Program-made: the position numbers and the translations under genes | In this document: piece by piece, positions 16,451 through 25,938 of the stretch | How the letters are laid out: each line of letters opens with the position of its first letter | How positions within the stretch are numbered: position 1 is the stretch's first letter | Assembly (NCBI RefSeq): GCF_051245535.1 | Contig: NZ_CP195303.1 | Location: 1,922,001-1,986,000, forward strand | Source of the DNA: Micavibrio aeruginosavorus_D | GTDB lineage: Bacteria; Pseudomonadota; Alphaproteobacteria; Micavibrionales; Micavibrionaceae | Reading direction: 5' to 3' | DNA: 64,000 nt | Notes under the pieces: generated by a model | What the model was told of the DNA's origin: nothing | The model's database searches: none | Seen by the model: the letters and a program-made list of their open reading frames with translations, nothing else

Positions 16451-17890
16451 ATGACCAGCACTGAAATCTGCCCTCTCGTCCGTAAACGCCAGACCAAGAT
16501 CGTTGCCACGTTGGGCCCCGCATCGGCGAATATTGAGATGATCGAGAAACTGGTTCTGGCCGGGGTCGATGTGGTGCGGTTGAATTTCAGCCATGGCGAA
16601 CACGCCGACCATGCCGCGCGCGTGAAAATCATCCGCGGTCTGGAAACCAAGCTGGCCCGCCCCATCGCCATCATCGCCGATTTGCAGGGACCGAAATTGC
16701 GCGTGGGCCGGTTTAAAGACGGGTCCATCACCCTGACCGCCGGGCAGAAACTGCGCCTCGATCTGGATAAGACCGAGGGCGATGACACCCGCGTCAATTT
16801 GCCGCACCCGGAAATCATCAACACGCTGATGCCCGACGCGTTCATCCTGTGCGATGACGGCAAGGTGCGGATGAAGATTGTTGAGAAGGGTGCGGACTTC
16901 CTGATCGCGGAAGTGATCAGCGGCACGAAATTGTCCAACAACAAGGGCGTGAACGTGCCCGGCGTGATTTTGCCCATTCCGGCCCTGACCGAAAAAGACC
17001 GCAAGGATCTGGTCGCCGCGCTCGATATGGGCGTGGATTGGGTCGCGCAAAGTTTTGTGCAGCGTCCGGAAGATGTCGCCGAAGCCAAAAAACTGATCGG
17101 TGGCCGTGCCGCATTGATGGCGAAAATTGAAAAGCCCTCCGCGATTGAATTGTTCGCCGGCATCCTCGATCTGGTTGACGGGATCATGCTGGCGCGTGGT
17201 GATCTGGGCGTTGAAATTCCGCCGGAGGAAGTGCCCGCTTTGCAGAAAAAAATCGTGCGGCAGGTGCGCCAGTCCGGCAAGCCGATTATCGTCGCGACCC
17301 AGATGCTGGAATCCATGATTGAAAGCCCGGCCCCGACCCGCGCCGAAGCATCCGACGTGGCCACCGCCGTGTATGATGGCACCGATGCCGTGATGCTGTC
17401 CGCCGAAACCGCCGCCGGGAAATACCCGATCGAATCCGTATCCATCATGGACCGCATTTGCCAGCACGTCGAAGCCGACGATCTGTATCGCCGCATTATG
17501 GATGCCGACCATCCGGATGCCGACACCGATGCATCCGACGCCATCACCATTGCCGCGTGCCAAGTAGCGCAGACGATCAATGCCGCGTGCATCACCAATT
17601 ACACATCATCGGGATCGACCACGCTGCGCACCGCGCGCCAGCGCCCGGCGATGCCGATTTTGTGCCTGTCGCATTCCGCACAAACCACACGCCGTTTGAT
17701 GCTGTCCTATGGCGTACATGCCGTGTACACGCCGGACATCACATCCTTCTCCGACGCGGTGAAAATGGCGACGGAACAGGCCGCCCTTCAAGGGCTGGCG
17801 AAAAAAGGGCAGCGTCTGGTCCTGACCGCCGGTGTTCCGTTCGGCACGCCGGGATCCACCAACGCCCTGCGCGTGGCCTGGATTGAATGA
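16451..17890 (+). CDS. pyk: Pyruvate kinase
   Basis: 479 residues, normal length. It converts phosphoenolpyruvate and ADP to pyruvate and ATP. The N-terminus KRQTKIVATLGPAS, RLNFSHGEHADH, the active-site segment MAKIEKPSAIE, the metal-binding GIMLARGDLGVEIPPEEV and SAETAAGKYPIE are all intact. The C-terminal allosteric domain ends in GVPFGTPGSTNALRV. TAAGG lies upstream of the ATG. The gene is likely monocistronic or shares a transcript with the preceding kinase. Confidence 0.97.
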   Translation: MTSTEICPLVRKRQTKIVATLGPASANIEMIEKLVLAGVDVVRLNFSHGEHADHAARVKIIRGLETKLARPIAIIADLQGPKLRVGRFKDGSITLTAGQKLRLDLDKTEGDDTRVNLPHPEIINTLMPDAFILCDDGKVRMKIVEKGADFLIAEVISGTKLSNNKGVNVPGVILPIPALTEKDRKDLVAALDMGVDWVAQSFVQRPEDVAEAKKLIGGRAALMAKIEKPSAIELFAGILDLVDGIMLARGDLGVEIPPEEVPALQKKIVRQVRQSGKPIIVATQMLESMIESPAPTRAEASDVATAVYDGTDAVMLSAETAAGKYPIESVSIMDRICQHVEADDLYRRIMDADHPDADTDASDAITIAACQVAQTINAACITNYTSSGSTTLRTARQRPAMPILCLSHSAQTTRRLMLSYGVHAVYTPDITSFSDAVKMATEQAALQGLAKKGQRLVLTAGVPFGTPGSTNALRVAWIE

Positions 17891-17930
17891 GGGGATTGAG
17901 TGAGCCCATTAACGGCGCATTAACCAAACC

Positions 17931-17962
17931 GGAAAAATCCGCAGAATAAGACGGATTTTTCC
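17931..17962 (+). terminator. Hairpin downstream of pyk, probable terminator
   Basis: A perfect 11-bp stem GGAAAAATCCG (17931-17941) / CGGATTTTTCC (17952-17962) with a 10-nt loop, about 40 bp after the pyk stop. The T tract is inside the stem rather than after it, so termination is probable but not textbook. Confidence 0.6.
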
Positions 17963-18022
17963 AAAGTTTGCACCGCACGCTTTTGCAGCGCACGCAAAAA
18001 AGCGCGGAAATCCTTGTAAATT

Positions 18023-18353
18023 TTGACAAAAACCAAGCGACCCCGTACCATAGTATATGGTTTGCAGGATGAGAATCGTGCGGACCCGGGGACACGAAAA
18101 TCCCCGTTTGAATCAGCGGCTGGCATCGGCCGTGACTGGTCCCGTTTCGCAAGGAGTGGAAACCAGAGATGCCCTTCTCTCTTTCTTGCGGGGGAATGAC
18201 ATTCTAAATTTTTAAAGGGCCATCGCCGTTTTATAATTGTCTTCACGGCCCCGACGCTGACCTCAAACGGATTTTTCAAAGCACGACTGCACCGTCCCCG
18301 TTTAAACGCACCGGTTATTTTGCCGGTGCGGACATTCCGGGGGGATATTTTTG
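18023..18353 (+). promoter_or_regulatory. Promoter and long leader of the surface-protein cluster
   Basis: A perfect -35 TTGACA (18023-18028), a 17-bp spacer and a -10 TACCAT (18046-18051) predict a transcript starting near 18058, so the first gene would have an untranslated leader of about 290 bases. Just before the GGGGGG ribosome-binding sequence (18339-18344) lies a hairpin with an 8-bp stem CGCACCGG (18307-18314) / CCGGTGCG (18323-18330). The leader matches no riboswitch I know. Confidence 0.6.
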
Positions 18354-21300
18354 ATGCAAAGTCGTTTTGTGCTGCTTGCTTTGGCCAGTGCCGCGCTTTT
18401 CATTTTACCGCAATCCGCATATGCGCAGGAAACCCAGCCGGGCGATGCGTGCACCACCAACGGTGCCGTGCGCTCCACCGGCGGTCCCGAACAAATGCCC
18501 CGCCGCATGCTGATGTGTAACGGCACGACATGGCAAAGCGCATTGGAACAAACCACCGCTGGCGCGTCCCTCCTGCAAATCGGCAACGATGCCGGGTCCT
18601 GCACTACGGCCAAACTGGGCCGCATCCGCTATAACGGCACATCGACGTGGGAATATTGCAACGGAACATCATGGGCCGCATTGGGCGGAGGTAGCACATC
18701 CGCCGCAGGTTCCAACAGAGACATTCAATTTAACAGCAGCGGCACCCTTGGCGCATCCAGCACATTTAAATTGATGGCGGATGGGGATTTGCTACTCACC
18801 GGAACATATACAGGTACGGCCAGTGTGCCCGTTACTGGCGCGGGCACACGTTTGTTTTTTGATACGCAGACAGCCGCCTTCCGCGCCGGAGAAGTTTCTG
18901 GGAACAAATGGGACAGCGCCAATATCGGTAGCTACAGTACCGCCATGGGCTATGACGCCTTGGCCAACGGAATCGCAAGCACTGCCATAGGATTCACTCC
19001 CACAGCCAGTGGAATAGGAAGCGTTTCGATTGGTAACAACCCAACCGCATCTGGAACCAACGCAATCGGCATGGGAACGACAAGCATAGCATCAGGAGCA
19101 TACTCCCTTGCTCTTGGCACATATGCCACAGCGAGTGGAAGCCGCAGCGTATCCATCGGAAGCCTCGCAACCGCCGGTAATGGCACCGCAGGCAGTGGTC
19201 AAGGCGACGGGGCGCTCGCTATCGGATTGGTCGATGATGCCGTTACAATTACCACCGCCCCCCAAGTCACCGGGATCCAATCCATGGGAATTTTCATGGG
19301 CGATCAGGATGGGCTGGTCCTGTCCACCGCCAACCAAATGAGTCTGTTGGGCGGCAAAATGGTGATTGATTCCACCATTCCCGCCACGAATCTGGTCGCG
19401 GATACGGAACTGGAAATCGATGGCACATTGAAAATCGGCAGTGGCGGCGAAGCGTGTGATGCCAACCGCGAAGGATCGATCCAATACCTCGCCGCATCCG
19501 ACACATTTCAGGTTTGCGCGACGGCAGGAAGCTGGAGCGCGATGGGTGGTGGTGCATCCCTGTCCGCTCTGACCGCAGCAACGGCAACCAACACCATCGC
19601 CAATGCCAACTTTGCCCAAAACTGGAATTGGGACACACTGACAACGGGCAATGGTTTGGCGTTGGGATCATCATCCATAACCAGCGGCAACATATTGTCC
19701 GTTACGGCATCAAATTCCGCCGCAAACGGTAACGCGATTTACGCGACAAGCAATAGCATTGGTTCGAACGTCGCAACCATCAAAGCGACAATGGGCGGAG
19801 CCACCGGGAGTAGCTACGCCATATACGGGTCGAATTTTAGCAGCGCTGGTTATGGCGTGTTCGGTGAGGCAACAGGAAGTGGGGGATCCGGGGTCGGTGT
19901 TTATGGCCTGAGCGTCGCAACGACAGGATACGGTGTATATGGTCGCAACATGGCAGGCAGTGGCGCGAATTATGGCGTCTATGGCCAAGCGGCCAGCACC
20001 ACCGGCTATGGCGGGTATTTCACCAACACGCACGCCAGTGGTGGGTGGGGGATCTATTCCGCCGACGATATCGGCCTCGCCGCCAGCATGTACCTCAACT
20101 GGGGCGCAACGCGCGGCAGCACTGGGTACGGTATCCGTGACAACGCTGGCATCATCGAATGTAAAAATTCGGGTGGTGCATGGGAATCCTGCGCGGGCGG
20201 TGGTTCCGCCGCCGGGGCCGACCGGGAGATTCAGTTTAATTCTGGTGGCGATTTCGGCGCATCGTCCACGTTCAAACTGATGGCGGATGGCGATTTACTG
20301 CTCACTGGAACATATACAGGCACGGCCAGCGCCCCAATCTCTGGCGCAGGGACAAAACTGTTCTTCGACACCCAAAAATCGGCTTTTCGGGCAGGAACAA
20401 CAAGCGCGCTCGGAGAATGGGATAACGCCAATATTGGAAATTATAGCTTTGCGTCCGGCTGGGGAACGTTCGCCAGCGGTGATACAAGCACAGCGCTAGG
20501 CAACACAACGTATGCCAGCGGCGACAATAGTACAACACTTGGAGCGTCAACCGTTGCCACCGGATACGGTGCCACCGCGATGGGTGTCAACACAACCGCG
20601 AGCGGCGGTAGCAGCACAACAATGGGGTGGAAAACAATTGCCAGCGGCGAATTCGCCACGGCCTTGGGGAATCAAGTTACAGTCGGGAATGGTACAGCCG
20701 GAAGCGGACAGGGCGATGGATCGCTCGCCTTCGGTCTGATTGATAATGCCGTCACCATAACAACCCCGTCCCGGGTCACCGGGATCCAATCCATGGGTAT
20801 TTTCATGGGCGATCAGGATGGGCTGGTTCTGTCCACCGCCAACCAGATGAGCCTGCTGGGCGGTAAAATGGTGATTGATTCCACCATTCCCGCCACGAAT
20901 TTGGTCGCGGATACGGAACTGGAAATCGACGGTACATTGAAAATCGGCAGTGGCGGCGAAGCGTGCGATGCCAGCCGCGAAGGATCGATTCAATACCTCG
21001 CCGCCTCCGACACGTTCGAAGTTTGCGCCACGGCAGGAGGCTGGAGCGCATTGGGTGGGGGTGGAGCAGCATTGTCCGACCTGACCGCCGCAACGGCCAC
21101 CAACACAATCAACAACGCCGCCAACACACAAACATGGCAATGGAACAGTTTGACGACAGGGACCGGGATGGCCATATCGTCTTCGTCCCTCACCTCCGGC
21201 GACCTGCTGAGCATTTCGAATTCAAACGCTGCCGCAAACGGTAAAGTTTTGAGGGTCAGCTCAAACTCAACACAAAACTTTTCCAACGTCATTTATGCTA

Positions 21301-22028
21301 GCGCTAGTGGCTTAAGCGGAAGCACCGTTGGCATTTACGGAACCGCCGCCAGTACAAACGGGACGGGCATAGAAGGCTATACGGGCACCGGCGCATCCTC
21401 TGGCGTTGGCGTTAAAGGAAGAGCGGGCCACACATCAGGTGCAACACGGGGTGTTTTGGGTGAGGTCAGCAGCACCAGCGGCACCGGAGTATTCGGTAAT
21501 GCCACCGCCGTCACGGGATCAACCAACGGCGTACAGGGCTATGTTGTCAGCACCACCGGGACCGGTGTACGCGGCACCGCAGCCGCAGCGAGTGGCACCA
21601 CCTATGGCGTCTATGGTACCTCCGCCAGCTCCGCTGGATATGGCGGATATTTCACCAATACGTCCACGGGCGTTGCCCTGCACGCGGCGGGCGATATTGA
21701 ATATACTGGCGTATTGCGGGATATGTCGGACATTCGCCTGAAGGACAACGTCACACCGCTGGAGTCTTCTTTAGAGAAAATTACCCAGCTTCAGGGCATT
21801 TCCTTCACCATGAAGGACAGCACCGCGCACGACACCGAATATGGTTTTTCGGCGCAGGAGGTGCAGAAAATTTATCCCGACCTGGTCCACAAAGCCAACG
21901 ATGAAGATGGCACATTGTCGATGAATTACACCGGATTGATCGCCCCGCTGGTCGAGGCTATCAAGGAGCAGCAGAAAGAGATTGAGGCCCTGAAAGCCGA
22001 AATTGAAGCCTTGAAAGCGCAGGAATAA
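18354..22028 (+). CDS. Secreted trimeric fibre protein: 4-Cys module, YadA-like head repeats, GVYG repeats, S74 chaperone
   Basis: 1224 residues from the ATG at 18354. A signal peptide ends at AYAQ. A four-cysteine module follows (QPGDAC, GGPEQMP, LMCNGTTW, GSCTTAK, GRIRYN, YCNGTSW), shared with five other proteins here. Next come two copies of a long unit that starts GASSTFKLMADGDLLLTGTY and includes YadA-like head repeats (AMGYDALANG, ALGTYATASG). Many GVYG / STTGYG repeats separate the copies and follow the second. The C-terminal 100 residues, from S1125, are an S74 intramolecular chaperone (SDIRLK...YGFSAQEVQ) with a coiled-coil end. S74 domains trimerise phage tail fibres and cut themselves off at the Ser. 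No phage genes flank it, so a bacterial surface fibre is likely. Confidence 0.85.
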   Translation: MQSRFVLLALASAALFILPQSAYAQETQPGDACTTNGAVRSTGGPEQMPRRMLMCNGTTWQSALEQTTAGASLLQIGNDAGSCTTAKLGRIRYNGTSTWEYCNGTSWAALGGGSTSAAGSNRDIQFNSSGTLGASSTFKLMADGDLLLTGTYTGTASVPVTGAGTRLFFDTQTAAFRAGEVSGNKWDSANIGSYSTAMGYDALANGIASTAIGFTPTASGIGSVSIGNNPTASGTNAIGMGTTSIASGAYSLALGTYATASGSRSVSIGSLATAGNGTAGSGQGDGALAIGLVDDAVTITTAPQVTGIQSMGIFMGDQDGLVLSTANQMSLLGGKMVIDSTIPATNLVADTELEIDGTLKIGSGGEACDANREGSIQYLAASDTFQVCATAGSWSAMGGGASLSALTAATATNTIANANFAQNWNWDTLTTGNGLALGSSSITSGNILSVTASNSAANGNAIYATSNSIGSNVATIKATMGGATGSSYAIYGSNFSSAGYGVFGEATGSGGSGVGVYGLSVATTGYGVYGRNMAGSGANYGVYGQAASTTGYGGYFTNTHASGGWGIYSADDIGLAASMYLNWGATRGSTGYGIRDNAGIIECKNSGGAWESCAGGGSAAGADREIQFNSGGDFGASSTFKLMADGDLLLTGTYTGTASAPISGAGTKLFFDTQKSAFRAGTTSALGEWDNANIGNYSFASGWGTFASGDTSTALGNTTYASGDNSTTLGASTVATGYGATAMGVNTTASGGSSTTMGWKTIASGEFATALGNQVTVGNGTAGSGQGDGSLAFGLIDNAVTITTPSRVTGIQSMGIFMGDQDGLVLSTANQMSLLGGKMVIDSTIPATNLVADTELEIDGTLKIGSGGEACDASREGSIQYLAASDTFEVCATAGGWSALGGGGAALSDLTAATATNTINNAANTQTWQWNSLTTGTGMAISSSSLTSGDLLSISNSNAAANGKVLRVSSNSTQNFSNVIYASASGLSGSTVGIYGTAASTNGTGIEGYTGTGASSGVGVKGRAGHTSGATRGVLGEVSSTSGTGVFGNATAVTGSTNGVQGYVVSTTGTGVRGTAAAASGTTYGVYGTSASSAGYGGYFTNTSTGVALHAAGDIEYTGVLRDMSDIRLKDNVTPLESSLEKITQLQGISFTMKDSTAHDTEYGFSAQEVQKIYPDLVHKANDEDGTLSMNYTGLIAPLVEAIKEQQKEIEALKAEIEALKAQE
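18701..21060 (+). repeat. 1509-bp internal duplication within the first fibre gene
   Basis: The unit beginning about 18.70 kb recurs about 20.21 kb in frame. Matching landmarks, such as the ATGGGCGATCAGG stretch at 19296 and 20805, are offset by exactly 1509 bp (503 codons). The stretch 19260-19560 is nearly identical in nucleotides to 20769-21070, while the head repeats between landmarks differ. Confidence 0.85.
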
Positions 22029-22034
22029 ACCGCG

Positions 22035-23315
22035 ATGAGAAAAGCGATCCTGTCCGCCGTCATTATTCTGTCCGCCCTGATCCCCACCCACCCAGCATGG
22101 GCCGCAGGGGAACAGCCGGGTGATGCCTGCACCGCCGCAGGGCAAACCGTGCGCACATCCGGCCCGGACCAGATTCCATACCGCACGTTGGTGTGTAACG
22201 GATCGACATGGACATTATCGGACGAACGCACCACAACAGGGCGAACATTATTCCGCGTTGGCAATGATGCGGCGGCTTGTAACGCAATAAAACTGGGCCG
22301 TTTGCGATTCAACACCAGCACAGACAAATGGTCTTATTGCCATGCCAGCACATGGAAAAATTTGGGGCTTGCCACTTGTGAAGTTGGACAAAGCCTTATG
22401 CAAGGCGCATCCGCGCCGGAATGCTGCCCTAAAGGCAACGGGACAGTGTGGACCGCGCATTCCGCAGCAGCCGCAAACCAATGGAACGCTGTCACCTATG
22501 GCAATGGAATATATGTTGCGGTGGCAAGCTCTGGCAGCGGGCTAAACCGCGTCATGACTTCATCCGATGGCATAACATGGACAATCCGCGCGGCGGCGGA
22601 AGCCAATTCCTGGGATGACGTAGCCTTTGGTAACGGATTGTTTGTCGCTGTTGCATGGAGCGGAACAAATCGCGTCATGACTTCACCGGACGGCATCACA
22701 TGGACGGCCCGCACCCCGCCAGAGGCTAATGGCTGGCAAGGCATCGCTTTTGGTAACGGATTGTTTGTCGCCGTTGCTGGCGATGGAACAAACCGCGCCA
22801 TGACTTCACCCGATGGGATCACATGGACCGCGCGACCCCTTGGGTCAAATTCGCTTTATGATGTTGCGTATGGAAACGGGTTATTTGTTGTGATCGGGAA
22901 CGCCGCTCTCTACACCTCGCCCGATGGCATTTCGTGGACCGGGCGATCCATGCCACAACCAAACCCATGGATATCCGTTATATACGGCAATGGAATGTAT
23001 GTTGCCGTTTCCGCAGGTGGTGGCACACAGAAAATGATGACATCACCCGACGGCATCACGTGGACGGGCCGTATACCGCCATCATCATCAAACGGATGGG
23101 TTTCTCTTACATACGGCAATGGGAAATTTCTTGGATTGGCGCAAAGTGGCACGAATAGAGCCATGACATCTTCGGACGGGATTAGCTGGACAACAAACAC
23201 AAGCATCGAACAGAACATATGGCGCGATGCCGTACACGCCAACGGCGCCTTTACCGCCATATCTTATGACGGTACAAATCGCGTCGCCCGATCCCTTGAT
23301 ACGCCATGTCCGTAA
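22035..23315 (+). CDS. Secreted 4-Cys-module protein with predicted seven-bladed Asp-box propeller (copy 1)
   Basis: 426 residues with a signal peptide ending AWAAG. The shared N-terminal module (QPGDAC, GPDQIP, LVCNGSTW, AACNAIK, GRLRFN, YCHASTW) is followed by a short link with three more cysteines (ATCEVGQ, ECCPKG). Then come seven ~42-residue repeats, each with W-x3-AYGNGLFVAVA and, in six of them, an Asp-box-like SPDGITW. Asp boxes mark sialidase-type propeller blades, so a seven-bladed beta-propeller is inferred. No catalytic sialidase residues are recognisable. The chain ends in PCP. It starts 6 bp after the fibre stop with AGGA upstream, so the two are an operon. Confidence 0.82.
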   Translation: MRKAILSAVIILSALIPTHPAWAAGEQPGDACTAAGQTVRTSGPDQIPYRTLVCNGSTWTLSDERTTTGRTLFRVGNDAAACNAIKLGRLRFNTSTDKWSYCHASTWKNLGLATCEVGQSLMQGASAPECCPKGNGTVWTAHSAAAANQWNAVTYGNGIYVAVASSGSGLNRVMTSSDGITWTIRAAAEANSWDDVAFGNGLFVAVAWSGTNRVMTSPDGITWTARTPPEANGWQGIAFGNGLFVAVAGDGTNRAMTSPDGITWTARPLGSNSLYDVAYGNGLFVVIGNAALYTSPDGISWTGRSMPQPNPWISVIYGNGMYVAVSAGGGTQKMMTSPDGITWTGRIPPSSSNGWVSLTYGNGKFLGLAQSGTNRAMTSSDGISWTTNTSIEQNIWRDAVHANGAFTAISYDGTNRVARSLDTPCP

Positions 23316-23331
23316 TCGTCAGAATGAAAAA

Positions 23332-24630
23332 ATGAAACACACAACCAGACTCAGCTTGATCCTTTTCATCACACTGGCACTGGCACTGCCAACAACGTCG
23401 ACACGCGCGCAGGAAGAGCAACCCGGCGCGGCGTGTACCCCCAGTGGGAAAATTGTTGAAACCGGTGGGCCGGAACAGATGCCGCGCCGCGTGATGATTT
23501 GTAACGGGTCGACATGGCGCACGTTTTTGGAACAAGCTACAGATGGTAAAACCCTGTTCCAGATTGATAACGACACGGGCAGTTGCACCGCCGCGAAGGA
23601 AGGCCGCCTGCGCTTTAACGACACAACGAATTTATGGTCTTATTGCCGCAGCAACGCATGGACGGATTTCACCACCCTGCCCACCTGCGCGGTCGGACAA
23701 GGCTATGTAATGACCGGATCGGGGTGGGGGTGTTGCCCGGATGGCGCAGCAACGTGGACGCAACAATCCGACTTGCCGGGTGCGGGCGTGGATTACTACC
23801 CTTTGGGGCTGGCTTACGGCAATGGTCTTTTTATTGTCACGGGCATGTCTTTTTCTGGTTCCAATCACCTTTTGACATCACCAGACGGGGTCACATGGAC
23901 GGGAAGAGACCCGGCCAACCCGGATCTCTCATGGCCGTATCTAGACGCAATTTATGCCAATGGAAAATTTGTTGCCGTAGGTGGGGACAACTTTAATACG
24001 AGCATCAGCACATCACCCGATGCCATCACATGGACCGAGCAAACAGGCCCCACAGGATATTGGTCAAGCGTTACATATGGAGGCGGCCTTTTCGTTGCGG
24101 TTGGTTATGGTGGGGCAGAAGTCATGACGTCACCAGATGGCGTTACCTGGACCGAGCGAACGGGGACAAGCGGCGAATGGTATAATGTTGAGTATGGAAA
24201 CGGCGTTTTTGTCGCGATCGGCACAACACCCGGCAATATCGCCATGACATCGCCCGATGGCATCAACTGGACAACCCGCACAGTGCCGGATGCGAATTGG
24301 AGGTCTTTGGCGTATGGCAACGGCACCTTCGTTGCCGTTGCGGACAGCGGAGCAACAGACCGCGCCATGACATCCACGGATGGCATCACATGGACAACAC
24401 GGAGCATACCAAGTGACGAATGGAATGGTGTGGCCTATGGCGGTGGACAGTTCATTGCCGTTACAATCAACCAAATATATTCCGTTGCCACATCCCCCGA
24501 TGGCGTCACATGGACACCACGCACATCCCCATCCGAAGATTTCTACCGCGTCACCGCCAGTGATACATTGGCTCTGGCCTTAGGTGGCGCGGGCGAGGTT
24601 ATGACGGCCCCCATCACACCATGCCCTTAA
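23332..24630 (+). CDS. Secreted 4-Cys-module protein with predicted seven-bladed Asp-box propeller (copy 2)
   Basis: 432 residues from the ATG at 23332. The frame extends back to 23227 but overlaps the previous gene, and a signal peptide (LILFITLALALPTTSTRAQ) begins at 23332. The module (QPGAAC, GGPEQMP, MICNGSTW, GSCTAAK, GRLRFN, YCRSNAW) is followed by PTCAVGQ and GWGCCPDG. Seven repeat units can be counted, more diverged than in the two sister proteins, with blades such as YGNGVFVAIG and SPDGVTW. The C-terminus is again PCP. It is probably cotranscribed with its neighbours, as the gaps are 16 bp on each side. Confidence 0.8.
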   Translation: MKHTTRLSLILFITLALALPTTSTRAQEEQPGAACTPSGKIVETGGPEQMPRRVMICNGSTWRTFLEQATDGKTLFQIDNDTGSCTAAKEGRLRFNDTTNLWSYCRSNAWTDFTTLPTCAVGQGYVMTGSGWGCCPDGAATWTQQSDLPGAGVDYYPLGLAYGNGLFIVTGMSFSGSNHLLTSPDGVTWTGRDPANPDLSWPYLDAIYANGKFVAVGGDNFNTSISTSPDAITWTEQTGPTGYWSSVTYGGGLFVAVGYGGAEVMTSPDGVTWTERTGTSGEWYNVEYGNGVFVAIGTTPGNIAMTSPDGINWTTRTVPDANWRSLAYGNGTFVAVADSGATDRAMTSTDGITWTTRSIPSDEWNGVAYGGGQFIAVTINQIYSVATSPDGVTWTPRTSPSEDFYRVTASDTLALALGGAGEVMTAPITPCP

Positions 24631-24646
24631 CAATCAGGACAACACC

Positions 24647-25930
24647 ATGAAATACGTTTTTGCCATGATTGTCTTCCTGCTGGCGCTCTCTTTGAACAGC
24701 ATAGCCCACGCACAGGAAGCCCAACCCGGTGCGGCGTGTTCCGGGGCGGGCACATCCAGTTGGACCGGCGGGCCGGAACAAATTCCGGGGCGGCTTCTGA
24801 TCTGTAACGGATCAACATGGCAGGCGGTACAGGAAACGGCAAACACAGGCCGCACATTGTTCCAGAATGATTATGATTCCGGCGCATGCGACAGCACAAA
24901 AGACGGACGGTTGCGGTACGACAGTGCGGGGAATGCATGGCATTATTGTTACAATAATACATGGTCCACATTCGGATCGATTCCGAATTGCTCTGTTGGG
25001 CAAGGACTGGCCCAGACATCATCCGGGTGGAAATGCTGCCCCAGCGGTCCGGAAACATGGACAGGCCATAACGCCACAGCATCACAACAATGGTATGATA
25101 TCGCGTATGGCAACGGTAAATTTGTCGCCACGGCCGCGACAGGGTCAAACCGCGTCATGACATCAACCGACGGCGCGACATGGACCGCACATACATCGGC
25201 CGATGAAACATCTGGTTGGAACTCCGTCATCTATGGCAACGGACTTTTTGTGGCCATATCAGCGACAGGGACCACCAACCGCATCATGACATCCCCCGAT
25301 GGCATCAACTGGACCACGCGAACATCACCGGAATCAAGCAACTGGTTTTCGGTGACCTACGGCAACGGATTATTTGTGGCCGTCGCCTATGGCGGCACAA
25401 ATCGCATCATGACATCACCAGACGGCATCAATTGGACCGCGCGAGCCGCGCCGGGAACAAATGCATGGCGCGCCGTGACCTATGGCAACGGCATGTTTGT
25501 AGCCGTTGCCAACACCGGAACGAACAAAATCATGTCATCACCCGATGGCATTAACTGGACTCTGCGCACCGAACCAGAAGCCAACACGTGGTGGGCCGTG
25601 ACTCACGGTAACGGTCTGTTTGTTGCGCTGTCCTGGGGTGGAACAAACCGCGTCATGACGTCCCCCGATGGTATCAACTGGACATCGCGCGCCGCTGCGG
25701 CACAAAATACATGGTACGATGTAACCTATGGCAGTGGGTTGTTCGTTGCGGTTTCCAGCGATGGCACAAACCGCATCATGACATCGCCCGATGGCATCAA
25801 CTGGACATCGCGCACCGCCGCCGCGGCCAGCACTTGGAAAACCATCGCGCATGGCAACGATACATTTGTTGCCACGTCACTCACCGGAACAACACAGGTC
25901 ATGCGCTCCGTCATTGTAGGCTGCCCTTAA
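24647..25930 (+). CDS. Secreted 4-Cys-module protein with predicted seven-bladed Asp-box propeller (copy 3)
   Basis: 427 residues; AGGA lies 9 bases before the ATG. The signal peptide ends SIAHAQ. The module (QPGAAC, GGPEQIP, LICNGSTW, GACDSTK, GRLRYD, YCYNNTW) is followed by PNCSVGQ and KCCPSG, then seven very regular blades with YGNGLFVAV and SPDGINW, and a C-terminal GCP. As in the two sister proteins there are eight conserved cysteines: four in the module, three in the link and one at the end. That fits four disulfides with the last one closing the propeller. It is last in the operon and converges with the phosphatase gene. Confidence 0.82.
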   Translation: MKYVFAMIVFLLALSLNSIAHAQEAQPGAACSGAGTSSWTGGPEQIPGRLLICNGSTWQAVQETANTGRTLFQNDYDSGACDSTKDGRLRYDSAGNAWHYCYNNTWSTFGSIPNCSVGQGLAQTSSGWKCCPSGPETWTGHNATASQQWYDIAYGNGKFVATAATGSNRVMTSTDGATWTAHTSADETSGWNSVIYGNGLFVAISATGTTNRIMTSPDGINWTTRTSPESSNWFSVTYGNGLFVAVAYGGTNRIMTSPDGINWTARAAPGTNAWRAVTYGNGMFVAVANTGTNKIMSSPDGINWTLRTEPEANTWWAVTHGNGLFVALSWGGTNRVMTSPDGINWTSRAAAAQNTWYDVTYGSGLFVAVSSDGTNRIMTSPDGINWTSRTAAAASTWKTIAHGNDTFVATSLTGTTQVMRSVIVGCP

Positions 25931-25938
25931 TTTCGAAA

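Noticed and set aside
18060..18350. Known riboswitch (c-di-GMP, cobalamin, SAM) in the fibre leader
   Set aside because: No conserved core of any of these classes could be found by eye; only simple hairpins are present.
22500..25900. CRISPR-like array, suggested by regularly repeated sequence
   Set aside because: The repeats are in-frame codons for propeller blades (about 125 bp period) with diverged third positions, not identical repeats with unique spacers.
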